Shown: positions 27,205-36,564 of the stretch, piece by piece
Numbering within the stretch: position 1 is the stretch's first letter
How the letters are laid out: every line of letters begins with the position of its first letter
DNA from: Priestia filamentosa
GTDB lineage: Bacteria > Bacillota > Bacilli > Bacillales > Bacillaceae_H
DNA length: 64,000 bases
Direction of reading: 5' to 3'
Assembly: GCF_900177535.1 (NCBI RefSeq)
Contig: NZ_FXAJ01000004.1
Coordinates: forward strand, 124,001 to 188,000
The notes under the pieces: model-generated
What the model was told of the DNA's origin: nothing
The model's database searches: none
The model's input: the letters and a program-made list of their open reading frames with translations, nothing else
Translations under genes and position numbers: made by a program

Positions 27205-28157
27205 TGAATTCTTTACAAGCAAACGAAGTAAATGTAAAAGGAAAAAGCTTATTAACATTACTCGACTGGTCAAAGGAAGAAATTGAAGCAGTTTTACAAA
27301 AAGGGGTTGAGCTCAAAAAAGAGCGTAAAGAAGGAGAGTTGAATACATCTCTTAATGGTCAAACCCTTGGTCTTATTTTTGAAAAGTCTTCAACACGTAC
27401 AAGAGTATCGTTTGAAGCTGGGATGATGCAGCTTGGTGGAAATGCGCTTTATCTAAATGGGCAAGATTTACAAATTGGTAGAGGAGAAAGCATTCACGAT
27501 ACAGCTAAAGTGCTCTCAGAATTCATTGATGCTATTATGATTAGAACGTTTGAGCATAGCAAGGTAGAAGAACTTGCAAAGTATGGTTCAATTCCTGTAA
27601 TTAACGGTCTTACAGACGAGTTTCATCCATGCCAAGCTCTTGCTGATTTGATGACGATTTATGAAGAAAAAGGTACATTGAAGGGATTAAAAGTAGCTTA
27701 TATTGGGGATGGCAATAATGTAGCTCACTCTTTAATGATTGCATGTGCCAAAGTAGGGGCTCATTTTTCAATTGCTTGTCCAAAAGGCTATGAGCCTAAA
27801 GAGTGGATTGTGAACGAAGCACGAAAAATTGCTGAACAACAAGACGCAAATATCAATATTGTAGAGAACCCTGTTGAAGCTGTCCAAGATTCAGATGCAG
27901 TTTACACAGATGTGTGGACAAGTATGGGGCAAGAAGCTGAAAATGATATTCGCTTAAAAGCTTTTTCAAACTATCAAGTAAACGATGAGCTTGTGAAGCA
28001 TGCTAAAGATGACTACTTGTTCCTTCATTGTCTTCCTGCACATCGGGAAGAAGAAGTAACAGCTTCAGTAATTGATGGAGACAACTCTTACGTTTTTCAG
28101 CAAGCTGGAAATAGAATGCACGTTCAGAAAGCTCTGTTACAGCTTATTCTTGGCTAA
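27204..28157 (+). CDS. argF: Ornithine carbamoyltransferase ArgF
   Basis: A 317-residue transcarbamylase: carbamoyl-phosphate loop [16 protein letters not shown] near 50, [13 protein letters not shown] near 134, EAGK-type ornithine region DVWTSMGQE near 230, and catalytic HCLPAHRE near 272 (Cys-Leu-Pro motif). It converts ornithine and carbamoyl phosphate to citrulline. The start overlaps the carB stop by one base (TAATG). Last gene of the arginine operon, followed by a strong terminator. Confidence 0.95.
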   Translation: MNSLQANEVNVKGKSLLTLLDWSKEEIEAVLQKGVELKKERKEGELNTSLNGQTLGLIFEKSSTRTRVSFEAGMMQLGGNALYLNGQDLQIGRGESIHDTAKVLSEFIDAIMIRTFEHSKVEELAKYGSIPVINGLTDEFHPCQALADLMTIYEEKGTLKGLKVAYIGDGNNVAHSLMIACAKVGAHFSIACPKGYEPKEWIVNEARKIAEQQDANINIVENPVEAVQDSDAVYTDVWTSMGQEAENDIRLKAFSNYQVNDELVKHAKDDYLFLHCLPAHREEEVTASVIDGDNSYVFQQAGNRMHVQKALLQLILG

Positions 28158-28166
28158 AAAGGATTT

Positions 28167-28200
28167 CAAGCAGCACACTTTAAAGTGTGCTGCTTTTTTG
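28167..28200 (+). terminator. Terminator of the arginine operon
   Basis: A perfect stem AGCAGCACACTT (28169-28180)/AAGTGTGCTGCT (28183-28194) followed by T6. Confidence 0.92.
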
Positions 28201-28282
28201 TTTAAGGATAGAAAGAGTCGGGAACTTCAACACTAGAAAGAAGGACAAATTAATTTTGTGGGTAGAGAGGATGAAAAGATCA

Positions 28283-28933
28283 ATGAATGTACTTATTGTT
28301 GGAGCAAACGGTACTACAGGAAATATTCTTGTCGAAAAACTAGGAAAAAGCGGTGAACACAAAGCAGTTGCCATGGTTCGAAAAGAGGAACAAAAAGCCA
28401 AAATGGAGCAACTAGGAGCAGATGAGATTGTGATTGCTGATCTTGAAAAAGATATAGAACATGCTGTAAAAGGAATGGATGCCGTCATTTTTGCAGCGGG
28501 ATCAGGTTCAAAAACCGGTCGGGATAAGACATATGCTGTTGATCAAGAGGGAGCGAAGCAACTTGTAGATCAAGCGGAAAAGCATGGAGTAAAACGTTTT
28601 GTTATGTTGAGTTCCATGGGAGCCGGAAATCCAGATGCTACATCAGACCAGAATATGAAAGCTTATCTTGAAGCAAAAGGCTCTGCTGATGAGCATCTAC
28701 AGAAATCTAGTCTATCCTATGTAATTGTGCGTCCTGGACCCCTTTCTAATGATGAGGAAAATGGCCAAATTGAAGCAAAAGAAAAAATTGAAGATATGAA
28801 AGACCGCTCCATTCCGAGAGCAGATGTTGCAAACGTGTTGATTGAATCTTTAACAAACGAGCATGTAACAAATAAAACATTTGAGATTTTATCTGGTGAA
28901 CGTCGTATAGAGGAAGCACTTGAAAACATGTAG
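28283..28933 (+). CDS. NAD(P)-binding atypical SDR, YhfK-like
   Basis: A 216-residue atypical short-chain dehydrogenase: NVLIVGANGTTGNILVEKLG at the N-terminus, DAVIFAAGSGSKTGRD near 68, KRFVMLSSMGAGNPDA near 98 and YVIVRPGPLS near 144. Related to B. subtilis YhfK; substrate unknown. The ATG at 28283 fits the family N-terminus; an ATG at 28271 is in frame, but the GAGAGG is immediately adjacent to it, so the later start is preferred. Confidence 0.8.
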   Translation: MNVLIVGANGTTGNILVEKLGKSGEHKAVAMVRKEEQKAKMEQLGADEIVIADLEKDIEHAVKGMDAVIFAAGSGSKTGRDKTYAVDQEGAKQLVDQAEKHGVKRFVMLSSMGAGNPDATSDQNMKAYLEAKGSADEHLQKSSLSYVIVRPGPLSNDEENGQIEAKEKIEDMKDRSIPRADVANVLIESLTNEHVTNKTFEILSGERRIEEALENM

Positions 28934-28958
28934 AAAACGGCCGATATGGCCGTTTTTT
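28934..28958 (+). terminator. Terminator of the YhfK-like gene
   Basis: AAAACGGCC/GGCCGTTTT stem with a five-base loop and T run. Confidence 0.9.
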
Positions 28959-29040
28959 CTATGGAAGTTTTTAATAGGTAGTAATGAAGCTTAGAAAGGG
29001 TATATTAAGAGGGCGGAAAAGCTTATAAGGAGGTTTTACA

Positions 29041-29220
29041 ATGGGTCAAAATCGACACTTTACACCAGGACAAAAAGCTCCTAACAATGGCCGATATATT
29101 GAAATCGGTGAGACAGGAAGCAATGTAAACAATCCGAAGCAATTGAAGCTTAAAGCAGGCGATCGTTTCCCTGAAACGTCAAACGATGACCGTCACTGGA
29201 CATATATGAGAAAACCATAA
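29041..29220 (+). CDS. yjzC: YjzC family small protein
   Basis: A 59-residue hydrophilic protein, MGQNRHFTPGQKAPNNGRYI, then EIGETGSNVNNPKQLKLKAG and a C-terminal RHWTYMRKP, which matches YjzC of B. subtilis. It follows the arginine operon in the same order as B. subtilis. AAGGAGG is seven bases before the ATG. Function is unknown; such small proteins of Bacillus are often made at low levels or in sporulation. Confidence 0.82.
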   Translation: MGQNRHFTPGQKAPNNGRYIEIGETGSNVNNPKQLKLKAGDRFPETSNDDRHWTYMRKP

Positions 29221-29224
29221 CAGT

Positions 29225-29266
29225 TGGAGCTCGCTTTTATTTTTTAAAGCGAGCTCTGCCTTTTTC
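29225..29266 (+). terminator. Terminator of yjzC
   Basis: Stem GAGCTCGCTTT (29227-29237)/AAAGCGAGCTC (29246-29256) followed by TGCC and T5. Confidence 0.8.
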
Positions 29267-29300
29267 GTTTAAAATGGAAGTGAAAGGGGTACGTATAAAT

Positions 29301-30341
29301 ATGTTAAACAATACAGTAAAAAACATTACAGAAGTTGATGTACATAAAAGGGAAGAAGCAACCAAACGTGTAGACACGCTTATTAAGCCATTAAAAAGTT
29401 TAGGAAGACTTGAAGAGCTCTACATACAGCTTGCAAGCATTACTGGAACTCTACATCCAAAAGTAGATAAAAAAGTTGTGCTCGTAATGGCTGGAGATCA
29501 CGGCGTATTTTCAGAAGGAGTAACAGCTTTTCCTCAGTCTATTACTGCTTTGCAGACAGAGCTTTTTACTAAGGGAGTTACAGGAGTTTGTGCTTTAGCA
29601 AGACAAGCTAGAGCAGAAGTTATTGTAGCAGATGTAGGCGTTGCAGCGGATATCAATCATCCACTTATTCGAAACTATAAAATTGCTTATGGAACAGGAA
29701 ATATTAGAAGGGAAGCTGCCATGACAAGACAGAAAGCAGTAGCGGCACTTGAGGTCGGTATTCGTCTTGCTAATGAGCAAATTGATCAAGGGAAAAACTT
29801 GCTTGGCACAGGAGAAATGGGGATTGCTAACACAACTCCAAGTGCCGCCATTGTATCTCTTTTTACAGGGAAAGATCCAGAGGAAGTAACAGGGGTAGGA
29901 GCAAACCTTCCAACAGCAAAGTTGTCACATAAAGCCCTTGTCATTAAAGAAGCAATTCAACGACATAAGCCTAATAAAACTGATGGGGTGGACGTTTTAG
30001 CGAAGATTGGCGGATTTGAAATTGGGGCAATGGCCGGAGTTATGTTAGCTGGTGCAGCGCGGAAAATTCCTGTTGTTGTGGATGGATTTATTTCAACATC
30101 AGCAGCCCTTATTGCTCATGCTATTGAGCCTAAAGTTCTTCCTTATTTAATTCCTGCTCATTTATCAATGGAGCAAGGAGCAAAAGCAGCAGCCGAGTTT
30201 TTAGGATTTAAACCTTTGTTAGAACTAGGACTTTGTCTTGGAGAAGGAAGCGGTGCAGCTCTTTCTTTTAACATTATTGAAGCAGCAACATTTATGAATG
30301 AAGATATGATGACTTTTGAAGAAGCAGGTATGAAAATCTAA
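29301..30341 (+). CDS. cobT: Nicotinate-nucleotide--dimethylbenzimidazole phosphoribosyltransferase CobT
   Basis: A 346-residue CobT that makes alpha-ribazole phosphate for the lower ligand of cobalamin. Family motifs: PLKSLGRLEELYIQLASI near 31, LVMAGDHGVFSEGVTAFPQS near 63, TGEMGIANTTPSAA near 171, and GLCLGEGSGAALSF near 312 with the catalytic Glu. Start chosen at 29301 because GAAAGGGG lies about ten bases upstream; an ATG at 29274 is in frame. It is isolated from other cobalamin genes, so it may serve scavenging or a partial pathway. Confidence 0.88.
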   Translation: MLNNTVKNITEVDVHKREEATKRVDTLIKPLKSLGRLEELYIQLASITGTLHPKVDKKVVLVMAGDHGVFSEGVTAFPQSITALQTELFTKGVTGVCALARQARAEVIVADVGVAADINHPLIRNYKIAYGTGNIRREAAMTRQKAVAALEVGIRLANEQIDQGKNLLGTGEMGIANTTPSAAIVSLFTGKDPEEVTGVGANLPTAKLSHKALVIKEAIQRHKPNKTDGVDVLAKIGGFEIGAMAGVMLAGAARKIPVVVDGFISTSAALIAHAIEPKVLPYLIPAHLSMEQGAKAAAEFLGFKPLLELGLCLGEGSGAALSFNIIEAATFMNEDMMTFEEAGMKI

Positions 30342-30350
30342 GCATTCGAG

Positions 30351-30379
30351 TTGTTCTAAAAGGAAAAAATTTATATACT
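30351..30379 (+). promoter_or_regulatory. Sigma-A promoter of clpB
   Basis: TTGTTC (30351-30356), 17-base spacer, TATACT (30374-30379), directly followed by the CtsR box. Confidence 0.75.
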
Positions 30380-30388
30380 ATTACTAAA

Positions 30389-30405
30389 GGTCAAAGAAAG
30401 TCAAA
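30389..30405. promoter_or_regulatory. CtsR operator of clpB
   Basis: GGTCAAA (30389-30395), three bases GAA, and AGTCAAA (30399-30405) reproduce the CtsR heptad direct repeat (RGTCAAA-NAN-RGTCAAA). It covers the start point of the promoter above, so CtsR would repress clpB until heat shock. Confidence 0.85.
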
Positions 30406-30429
30406 TTAGTGAAATGGTGTGTGATTTAA

Positions 30430-33024
30430 ATGGATATGAATTCAATGACAGGGAAAGTGCAGGAGGCCATTCAGCGTGCGCAAAATCTTGTAATTGAAAA
30501 ACATCATCAGCAAATTGATCTTATTCATATGCTATCGGCTCTTTTAGAAGACAGAGAAGGAATAGCGCAGCGCATATTGGAAAAATTGAATATTTCAGTA
30601 ACGGACTTTAGAACTGATGTTGAAAAAGCTGTTGAGCGGAAACCTGTTATAACAGGATCAGGAGCCCAAGGGGGGTCCATTTATATTACGAGCTCTTTTT
30701 CGGCTCTTTTACAACGAGCAGAAAAGAAAGCGGAAGCTTTTAAAGATGCCTACATTTCAGTAGAACATATTGTACTTTCATTAGCAGAAGACGAACAGAA
30801 AGAAATTAAAGACTTATTTTCAAAATATAACCTAACTGAAAAAGAAATTTTACAAGTTGTGAAAGCAATAAGAGGTGATTCCCACGTGAATAGTCAAAAT
30901 CCTGAAAGCACATATGAAGTGCTTGAGAAATACGGACGTGATCTTGTTCAAGAAGTACGTGAAGGGAAAGTTGACCCTGTCATTGGAAGAGATGCAGAAA
31001 TTCGTCGTGTTATCCGGATTTTATCCAGAAAAACGAAAAATAATCCTGTGCTTATTGGGGAACCTGGAGTAGGGAAAACAGCGATTGTGGAAGGATTAGC
31101 GCAGAGAATTGTACGCAAGGATGTACCTGAGGGGCTTAAAGATAAAACGATCTTTTCCCTTGATCTTGGAGCGCTTGTTGCAGGGGCAAAGTTTAGAGGG
31201 GAGTTTGAGGAAAGACTAAAAGCTGTTCTTCAAGAAATTAAGAAAAGCGATGGTCGTATTTTACTTTTCATTGATGAGCTTCATACAATTGTTGGAGCTG
31301 GTAAAACAGAGGGGGCAATGGATGCTGGTAATCTCCTTAAGCCAATGCTTGCTCGTGGTGAACTTCACTGTATTGGAGCGACAACTCTTGATGAGTATCG
31401 TCAATATATCGAAAAAGATGCTGCACTTGAACGAAGATTTCAACAAGTTCAAGTAGCAGAGCCAACTGTTGAAGATACGATTTCAATTTTACGCGGATTA
31501 AAAGAACGTTTTGAAATTCATCACGGAGTCAATATTCACGATAGAGCGCTTGTTGAAGCAGCAACGCTTTCAGATCGTTATATTTCAGACCGTTTTTTAC
31601 CTGATAAAGCCATTGATTTAATTGATGAAGCATGTGCAACAATTCGTACAGAAATTGATTCAATGCCTGCTGAGCTTGATGAAGTAACCCGACGCATTAT
31701 GCAGCTTGAAATTGAAAAGGCAGCTTTAAGTAAAGAAAAAGATAGCATAAGCCAAGAACGTCTCAGCATTCTGGAAAAAGAGCTAGCAGACTTAGAAGAA
31801 TCATCTAAATCAATGCGTCTTCAATGGGAAAAGGAAAAGGGAGATATTGAGTCACTTCAAGAAGTAAGAGAGCGTCTTGAAAAAGCTCGCCGTGATCTAG
31901 GGGAAGCTGAAGGAGCTTACAATTTAGAAAAAGCAGCAGAGCTGAGACATGGCCAAATCCCTCAGCTTGAAAAAGAACTAGCGTCTCTTGAAAAACAAAT
32001 GAGTGAAAGAGAAGAACACAGCTTGCTCCGGGAGGAAGTAACGGAAGAAGAAATTGCCGAGATAGTAGGAAGATGGACTGGAATTCCAGTTGTTAAGCTT
32101 GTTGAAGGAGAAAGAGAGAAACTGCTTCGCTTAGAATCTATCCTAGAAGAGCGTGTAGTGGGACAAAGTGAAGCTATCGAACTTGTCACAGACGCAGTAC
32201 TACGTGCAAGAGCTGGTGTGAAAGACCCTAGTAAACCAATTGGTTCTTTTATCTTTTTAGGGCCAACAGGGGTAGGAAAAACAGAGCTTGCAAAAGCGCT
32301 TGCTCAAAGCTTGTTTGACAGTGAAGACCAAATGGTTCGCATTGATATGTCAGAGTATATGGAAAAGCACGCTGTTTCCCGTTTAATCGGAGCTCCTCCT
32401 GGATATGTGGGATATGAAGAAGGTGGACAATTAACAGAAGCAGTGCGTCGTAAGCCTTATTCTGTTATTTTGCTTGATGAAATTGAAAAAGCTCATCCAG
32501 AAGTATTTAATGTTTTATTACAAATGCTTGATGATGGGCGTATAACAGATTCTCGCGGAAAAACCGTTGATTTTAAAAATACAGTAATTATTATGACATC
32601 AAATATTGGATCACATTACCTTCTAGAAGGATTAGAAGACGGTAAGCTGACAGAAAGCGCACGTGGAAGCGTTATGAATGAGCTTCAAGCCCATTTTAGA
32701 CCAGAGTTTTTAAATCGTATTGATGAAACAATTTTATTTAAGCCACTTACTGTACGTGAAATTACAGGGATTGTAGATAAAATGTTAAAGGAGCTTAGCG
32801 AACGATTGCAAAATCGTCAAATTTCTGTTGAATTAACAGATGAAGCTAAGCAGTATGTAGCGAAAGAAGGATTTGATCCTGTATATGGAGCAAGACCTCT
32901 CAAACGTTTTATTCAAAAGAATATTGAAACCAAAATTGCACGTGAAATCATTAAAGGAACTATTCAAGATAATGATCATATCGTTTTCGATATGCAAGAC
33001 GGCGAATTTTTCATTACAAAATAA
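30430..33024 (+). CDS. clpB: ATP-dependent disaggregase ClpB
   Basis: An 864-residue Hsp100 chaperone: N-domain to about residue 145, first AAA+ domain with GEPGVGKT near 210, coiled-coil M-domain (about 405-520) that separates ClpB from ClpC, and second AAA+ domain with GPTGVGKT near 611 and arginine-finger region [12 protein letters not shown]. It rescues aggregated proteins with DnaK. No ClpP-binding IGF loop is obvious. The ribosome binding site is weak (GGTGTGTGA); three ATGs (30430, 30436, 30445) are near each other. B. subtilis 168 lacks clpB. Confidence 0.95.
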   Translation: MDMNSMTGKVQEAIQRAQNLVIEKHHQQIDLIHMLSALLEDREGIAQRILEKLNISVTDFRTDVEKAVERKPVITGSGAQGGSIYITSSFSALLQRAEKKAEAFKDAYISVEHIVLSLAEDEQKEIKDLFSKYNLTEKEILQVVKAIRGDSHVNSQNPESTYEVLEKYGRDLVQEVREGKVDPVIGRDAEIRRVIRILSRKTKNNPVLIGEPGVGKTAIVEGLAQRIVRKDVPEGLKDKTIFSLDLGALVAGAKFRGEFEERLKAVLQEIKKSDGRILLFIDELHTIVGAGKTEGAMDAGNLLKPMLARGELHCIGATTLDEYRQYIEKDAALERRFQQVQVAEPTVEDTISILRGLKERFEIHHGVNIHDRALVEAATLSDRYISDRFLPDKAIDLIDEACATIRTEIDSMPAELDEVTRRIMQLEIEKAALSKEKDSISQERLSILEKELADLEESSKSMRLQWEKEKGDIESLQEVRERLEKARRDLGEAEGAYNLEKAAELRHGQIPQLEKELASLEKQMSEREEHSLLREEVTEEEIAEIVGRWTGIPVVKLVEGEREKLLRLESILEERVVGQSEAIELVTDAVLRARAGVKDPSKPIGSFIFLGPTGVGKTELAKALAQSLFDSEDQMVRIDMSEYMEKHAVSRLIGAPPGYVGYEEGGQLTEAVRRKPYSVILLDEIEKAHPEVFNVLLQMLDDGRITDSRGKTVDFKNTVIIMTSNIGSHYLLEGLEDGKLTESARGSVMNELQAHFRPEFLNRIDETILFKPLTVREITGIVDKMLKELSERLQNRQISVELTDEAKQYVAKEGFDPVYGARPLKRFIQKNIETKIAREIIKGTIQDNDHIVFDMQDGEFFITK

Positions 33025-33056
33025 AAAGCAGAGGATTAATCCTCTGCTTTATTCTT
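33025..33056. terminator. Terminator of clpB
   Basis: A perfect palindrome AAAGCAGAGGATTAATCCTC(TGCTTT) at 33025-33050 followed by ATTCTTT; it also sits at the end of the converging yjzD gene. Confidence 0.8.
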
Positions 33057-33252
33057 TACCAAGTTCTACTTTTCTTTTTTCTTCTTCACCAGTGCCAAGT
33101 GCTTCTCCTAGGATAATAACTAGTACTGTTACAGCAACAGATAAAATAGAAGCAACGGTAAAATTATATGTACCACCTTGCATCGAATTTACAACATATG
33201 CTGTCATGTTTACTAATAAAAAGCTCCAAAATAAAGATACGATAACTCTCAA
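33049..33252 (-). CDS. yjzD: YjzD family (DUF2929) membrane protein
   Basis: A 67-residue protein with two membrane segments, MRVIVSLFWSFLLVNMTAYV plus VNSMQGGTYN and a second segment SILSVAVTVLVIILGEAL, then a charged tail. It matches the DUF2929 family (YjzD). The start codon is TTG at 33250-33252, after GAGGTGAGG. It lies on the opposite strand, converging with clpB. Function unknown. Confidence 0.8.
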   Translation of the reverse strand: MRVIVSLFWSFLLVNMTAYVVNSMQGGTYNFTVASILSVAVTVLVIILGEALGTGEEEKRKVELGKE

Positions 33253-33496
33253 TTCCTCACCTCATTCTCCCTGCTTTTGCTCCTATTGTACCACAGCCTT
33301 TAGAGGATTATCATTGTAAAGAAAAAAACTTTTTGAACATTTTAAAACAGATGAAAAAGAAAACAGATACTAAAAAAATGCGGAGACTAGGCGCTCTACC
33401 CTATCATTTCTCTTGTTTTCTCATAGACTGTTCATAGCGAGAGAACATTTTGCTTTCTTGTTAAAGTTAGAGAGTAACTATTCGGGGGACAACATT

Positions 33497-34231
33497 ATGA
33501 ATTGCCGTTACTTTATGCTTGAAAATCAATGGAACGTTATTCATCTTCCTGAAAAGCCAAATGGATTTGGTATTTTAATTTTAGGGGACAGCAACCATTT
33601 TGTAGAAGGTTCAACTAGTTTATGGACTCAGCATAAGGGGAGAGAACGGCTGGTAGACTGCTTACTTGAAAAAGGATACACAGTGTTTTATTCAAACTTG
33701 TTTGGAGCAAATTGGGGAAGTATAAAAGCTTTTCGTTTAGCAAGACAGCTTTATCATCTTGTTATACGTCAGGAGATTTTAAATCGAAAAATCCATTTAT
33801 TAGCAGAAGGGATGGGAGGGCTTCTTGCTCTTCAATTGATGGAAGAAATGTCTGAGGAGATTCGATCTACTGCTTTTCTCAATCCTTGTTTAGATTTTGA
33901 GCTTTACTATAAGCAGGCTCAAAAACATCCTTTTTTCTTAAAGCGTCTTGAAAAAGAGTATCGTGAAGCACATAATCTAACACGTTCCACGACGCGTGAG
34001 GCAATGGAAAATCATGTGCGGCTTGAATATTATCAAAACGAAGTGCCAGCCAAAATTTGGGCCGATGTACGAAATTCTTCTCCGTATTCTGTTGAGCATA
34101 GTAAGCAATATGAAAAATTGAAAGGTGAGCAAGGAGGAAATGTAGAAATTTCTTTTTACTTGCCTGAGAAACAGTATTTATTTTCAAAAGCGCTTTGTTC
34201 ATTCTATAAGAGCTGGGAACAAGAACTATAA
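33497..34231 (+). CDS. Alpha/beta-hydrolase-like protein (YjaU-like) without nucleophile serine
   Basis: A 244-residue protein with an alpha/beta hydrolase frame: GFGILILGDSNHFVEGSTSL near 23, and the elbow region KIHLLAEGMGGLLALQLMEE near 95, where the usual G-x-S-x-G appears as E-G-M-G-G, so the serine is replaced by glycine. It therefore may not be an active hydrolase. By place, between yjzD and yjaV, it corresponds to YjaU. The start at 33497 follows GGGGGAC; the frame is open 28 codons upstream. Confidence 0.6.
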   Translation: MNCRYFMLENQWNVIHLPEKPNGFGILILGDSNHFVEGSTSLWTQHKGRERLVDCLLEKGYTVFYSNLFGANWGSIKAFRLARQLYHLVIRQEILNRKIHLLAEGMGGLLALQLMEEMSEEIRSTAFLNPCLDFELYYKQAQKHPFFLKRLEKEYREAHNLTRSTTREAMENHVRLEYYQNEVPAKIWADVRNSSPYSVEHSKQYEKLKGEQGGNVEISFYLPEKQYLFSKALCSFYKSWEQEL

Positions 34232-34236
34232 AGAGT

Positions 34237-34267
34237 AAGAAGACCTTTTTAAAAAAGGTCTTCTTTT
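34237..34267 (+). terminator. Terminator of the YjaU-like gene
   Basis: A stem AAGAAGACCTTTTT with AAAAAGGTCTTCTT, one of the better hairpins here, followed by TT. Confidence 0.8.
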
Positions 34268-34304
34268 AGTGGAAATAAATAAGTATTGCAAAGCTTATTT
34301 CACG

Positions 34305-34313
34305 CATACGATA
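34305..34313 (+). promoter_or_regulatory. Candidate mother-cell sigma factor -10 element upstream of yjaV
   Basis: CATACGATA, the same string as in the gerPA promoter, lies 31 bases before the ATG. No good -35 was seen (GTATT 17 bases upstream). It suggests sigma-E or sigma-K expression. Confidence 0.3.
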
Positions 34314-34343
34314 CAGTATCATAATTAGAGAAGGAGCCTTCAT

Positions 34344-35192
34344 ATGAAAAAGGTAGCTATTATTGGTGCAAATAGATTTTTAGGTTTTCATTTAACAAAA
34401 ATCTTCTTAGAGCAAGGTACAGAAGTTTATGGATATATCCATGATGGTCATCCTGCAGAAGGAATTGTGCGAAAAGAAATGTCCTTTATGTATGGCCGTA
34501 ATGCAAACTTTACAGAAGTAACAGAACTTTCTAGAATTTTTGAAGATCGAAATATTGAAGCAGTGTATTTTACTTACATAGATGGAGGAGATCTTTATAG
34601 ACGTTCATTTTTAAGAGGTAAAATGGTTGAAGCTTATGATGCATTAAAACAGACTATCTCTTTTTGTAAACGCCAGCATATTCCCCTCATTTTTCCATCA
34701 TCTCTAGAGGTTTTCGGAGATCATCAGCAAACTGTTGAGAAAACCACGCTTCCAGAACCGACAACAGCAGCTGGTAAGCTATATTATGAGTTTGAAAAAA
34801 AACTTCAACATCACTGTAACCAAAAAAGTTGTTATATCGTACGATGTGCCACACTTTATGGGCCATTACAGCCTATGTCAATGGTTTTTCAGCAATCTTT
34901 CCTTGGAAATCAAATCTCTAAAATTTCGGAAGACAAACGAGATCTATTATATGTAGAAGACGTTGCATTAGAACTTAGTGATGAGAGTAAGCTAAATAAA
35001 TTGGATCCTCTTTCCCATTTTATCTCTGGTCAAAAGAGACAATGGCAAAAAGCAGCATCCTTAGTTGGAATAAAAGGAGACAAAAATAGTCCTCATATCT
35101 TTTGTCAGGGCCATCATATTGCCCATACAAAAGTTGAGGAAGGAATTGAGAAACAGAGAAAGAGTACAGAGTTACTGTTTCTGGAAAAGTAA
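34344..35192 (+). CDS. NAD-dependent epimerase/dehydratase-like protein (YjaV-like)
   Basis: A 282-residue extended SDR: Rossmann motif KKVAIIGANRFLGFHLTKIF at the N-terminus (GxxxxxG rather than classic GxxGxxG), IFPSSLEVFG near 112 and Tyr-x-x-x-Lys within KLYYEFEKK near 145, then RCATLYGPLQPMSM near 170. A shortened, divergent C-terminal substrate domain suggests specialised or lost catalysis. It lies between yjaU and med as in B. subtilis. AGAAGGAGCC precedes ATG. Confidence 0.68.
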   Translation: MKKVAIIGANRFLGFHLTKIFLEQGTEVYGYIHDGHPAEGIVRKEMSFMYGRNANFTEVTELSRIFEDRNIEAVYFTYIDGGDLYRRSFLRGKMVEAYDALKQTISFCKRQHIPLIFPSSLEVFGDHQQTVEKTTLPEPTTAAGKLYYEFEKKLQHHCNQKSCYIVRCATLYGPLQPMSMVFQQSFLGNQISKISEDKRDLLYVEDVALELSDESKLNKLDPLSHFISGQKRQWQKAASLVGIKGDKNSPHIFCQGHHIAHTKVEEGIEKQRKSTELLFLEK

Positions 35193-35224
35193 TAAAACCT
35201 TTTATCTAATGGAGGAAATAGGTT

Positions 35225-35253
35225 TTTACAAAGGGTTATCAAAGTTGTAGAAT
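35225..35253 (+). promoter_or_regulatory. Sigma-A promoter of med-comZ
   Basis: TTTACA (35225-35230), 17-base spacer, TAGAAT (35248-35253), 43 bases before the med ATG. Confidence 0.65.
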
Positions 35254-35296
35254 ATAGGAGAACTAAACATTTGACTCGAGGCAGTGAAAGGTGTAA

Positions 35297-36262
35297 ATGA
35301 GAGAAATGAATAACAAGAAGAAAGGTTTAGGGCTTCTATGCCTTCTTTTTTTGCTTTTAACAGGGTGTGACAATAAGCCACATAAAATCGAAAAAGTGGG
35401 TTTGCTTATCCCAAGTACTGTGAATGATCAAGTATGGGGGACGAAAGGTTATACAGGACTTGTGGGTATTCAATCTGAGTTTGGTGTTGATATTTTTTAT
35501 AAAGAAAAAATAGATTCAGAGAGTGTCATAGAAGAAGCGGTAGAAGAATTTCATAAAAGAGGCGTCAATTTAGTCTTTGGACATGGTGATATTTATACGC
35601 CTGTCTTTAATAAGCTTGGAAAAAAGTATCCTGATATGCATTTTGTAGGGTTTAATGGAGATGCAAAAGAGGATAATGTAACAAGTTTGAATTTTAGCGC
35701 TTATGCTATGGGTTTTTTTGGTGGCATGGTAGCGGGAAAGATGACGGAGACAAATCAAGTAGGAATCATTGCCGCGTACGCATGGCAGCCAGAGGTAAAA
35801 GGGTTTGCTGATGGAGCTGCTTTTCAGAATAAGAAAGTAAATGTTGATATTCGCTATGTTCATAGCTGGGACGATGTGCAAGCAGCATCGCATATTCTTA
35901 ACAATATGCTTCAAAAAAATGTTGATGTTGTATATCCAGCAGGGGATGGCTATAATGTTCCACTTATTGAAGAATTGAAAGAAAGAAACCTTTATTCAAT
36001 TGGATTTATCTCTGATCAGAGCCATTTTGGTGGAAATACGGTATTAACAAGTACTGTTCAGGATGTTGCTCATCTTTATGTTGTCGCAGCTGAGAAGTTT
36101 GATAAAGGCGAGCTGCAGTCAGGGAATGCTTACTTTGATTTCCAAGATGGAGTTGTTTCAATGGGGGAATTTAGTCAGAATATAGATGAGTCGTTTCGAG
36201 AAAAAATACAGCGAGATATTGAAACTTATCAAAAGACAGGAAAGTTACCAAATGAAAAGTAG
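35297..36262 (+). CDS. med: Transcriptional activator protein Med (BMP-type lipoprotein)
   Basis: A 321-residue protein with an N-terminal lipoprotein signal LCLLFLLLTGC (Cys near residue 24) and a substrate-binding fold of the BMP/PnrA family (VGLLIPSTVNDQVWGTKGYT; VFGHGDIYTPVFNKLGKKYP). In B. subtilis Med is a positive regulator of comK and so of competence. The order med-comZ is conserved. GAAAGGTG is three bases before the ATG chosen; the ATG nine bases later is alternative. Confidence 0.88.
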   Translation: MREMNNKKKGLGLLCLLFLLLTGCDNKPHKIEKVGLLIPSTVNDQVWGTKGYTGLVGIQSEFGVDIFYKEKIDSESVIEEAVEEFHKRGVNLVFGHGDIYTPVFNKLGKKYPDMHFVGFNGDAKEDNVTSLNFSAYAMGFFGGMVAGKMTETNQVGIIAAYAWQPEVKGFADGAAFQNKKVNVDIRYVHSWDDVQAASHILNNMLQKNVDVVYPAGDGYNVPLIEELKERNLYSIGFISDQSHFGGNTVLTSTVQDVAHLYVVAAEKFDKGELQSGNAYFDFQDGVVSMGEFSQNIDESFREKIQRDIETYQKTGKLPNEK

Positions 36263-36325
36263 CGTTTCTTCTTTTTTTTCGTTAAGATAGAAACAGTAAC
36301 GTTAAATAGAAAAGAGGAACATAAG

Positions 36326-36517
36326 ATGGATGAAAAAGGTATGCAGTTCATGCAAATTGCAATGAAGTATCTTCCAGAGGCAAAGCAGCTCTTAGATGAA
36401 ACAGGAGCAGAGCTTACCGCCGAACATCTTCAGCCGTTTATGTCATTGCTTACAAAAGTGATGAATGAAGCATATGAGCTTGGTAAACAAGATGCACTAA
36501 ATTCTGAAGAAGCATAA
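36326..36517 (+). CDS. comZ: Competence regulator ComZ
   Basis: A 63-residue acidic helical protein, MDEKGMQFMQIAMKYLPEAK onward, with LQPFMSLLTKVMNEAYELGK, close to B. subtilis ComZ. ComZ lowers expression of the comG operon. It follows med by 63 bases, as in B. subtilis where they form an operon. AGAGGAACATAAG precedes the ATG. Confidence 0.88.
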   Translation: MDEKGMQFMQIAMKYLPEAKQLLDETGAELTAEHLQPFMSLLTKVMNEAYELGKQDALNSEEA

Positions 36518-36555
36518 AAAAAGCAGCTAAGAGTATCCTCTTAGCTGTTTTTTTC
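36516..36555. terminator. Terminator of med-comZ
   Basis: The stem CAGCTAAGAG (36524-36533)/CTCTTAGCTG (36538-36547), A7 before and T7 after. Confidence 0.9.
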
Positions 36556-36564
36556 TTAGAACGT

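Noticed and set aside
35194-35228. Weak hairpin AAAACCT...AGGTTTT after the yjaV-like gene
   Set aside because: Seven base pairs with a 19-base loop is marginal; it overlaps the med promoter and was not listed as a terminator.
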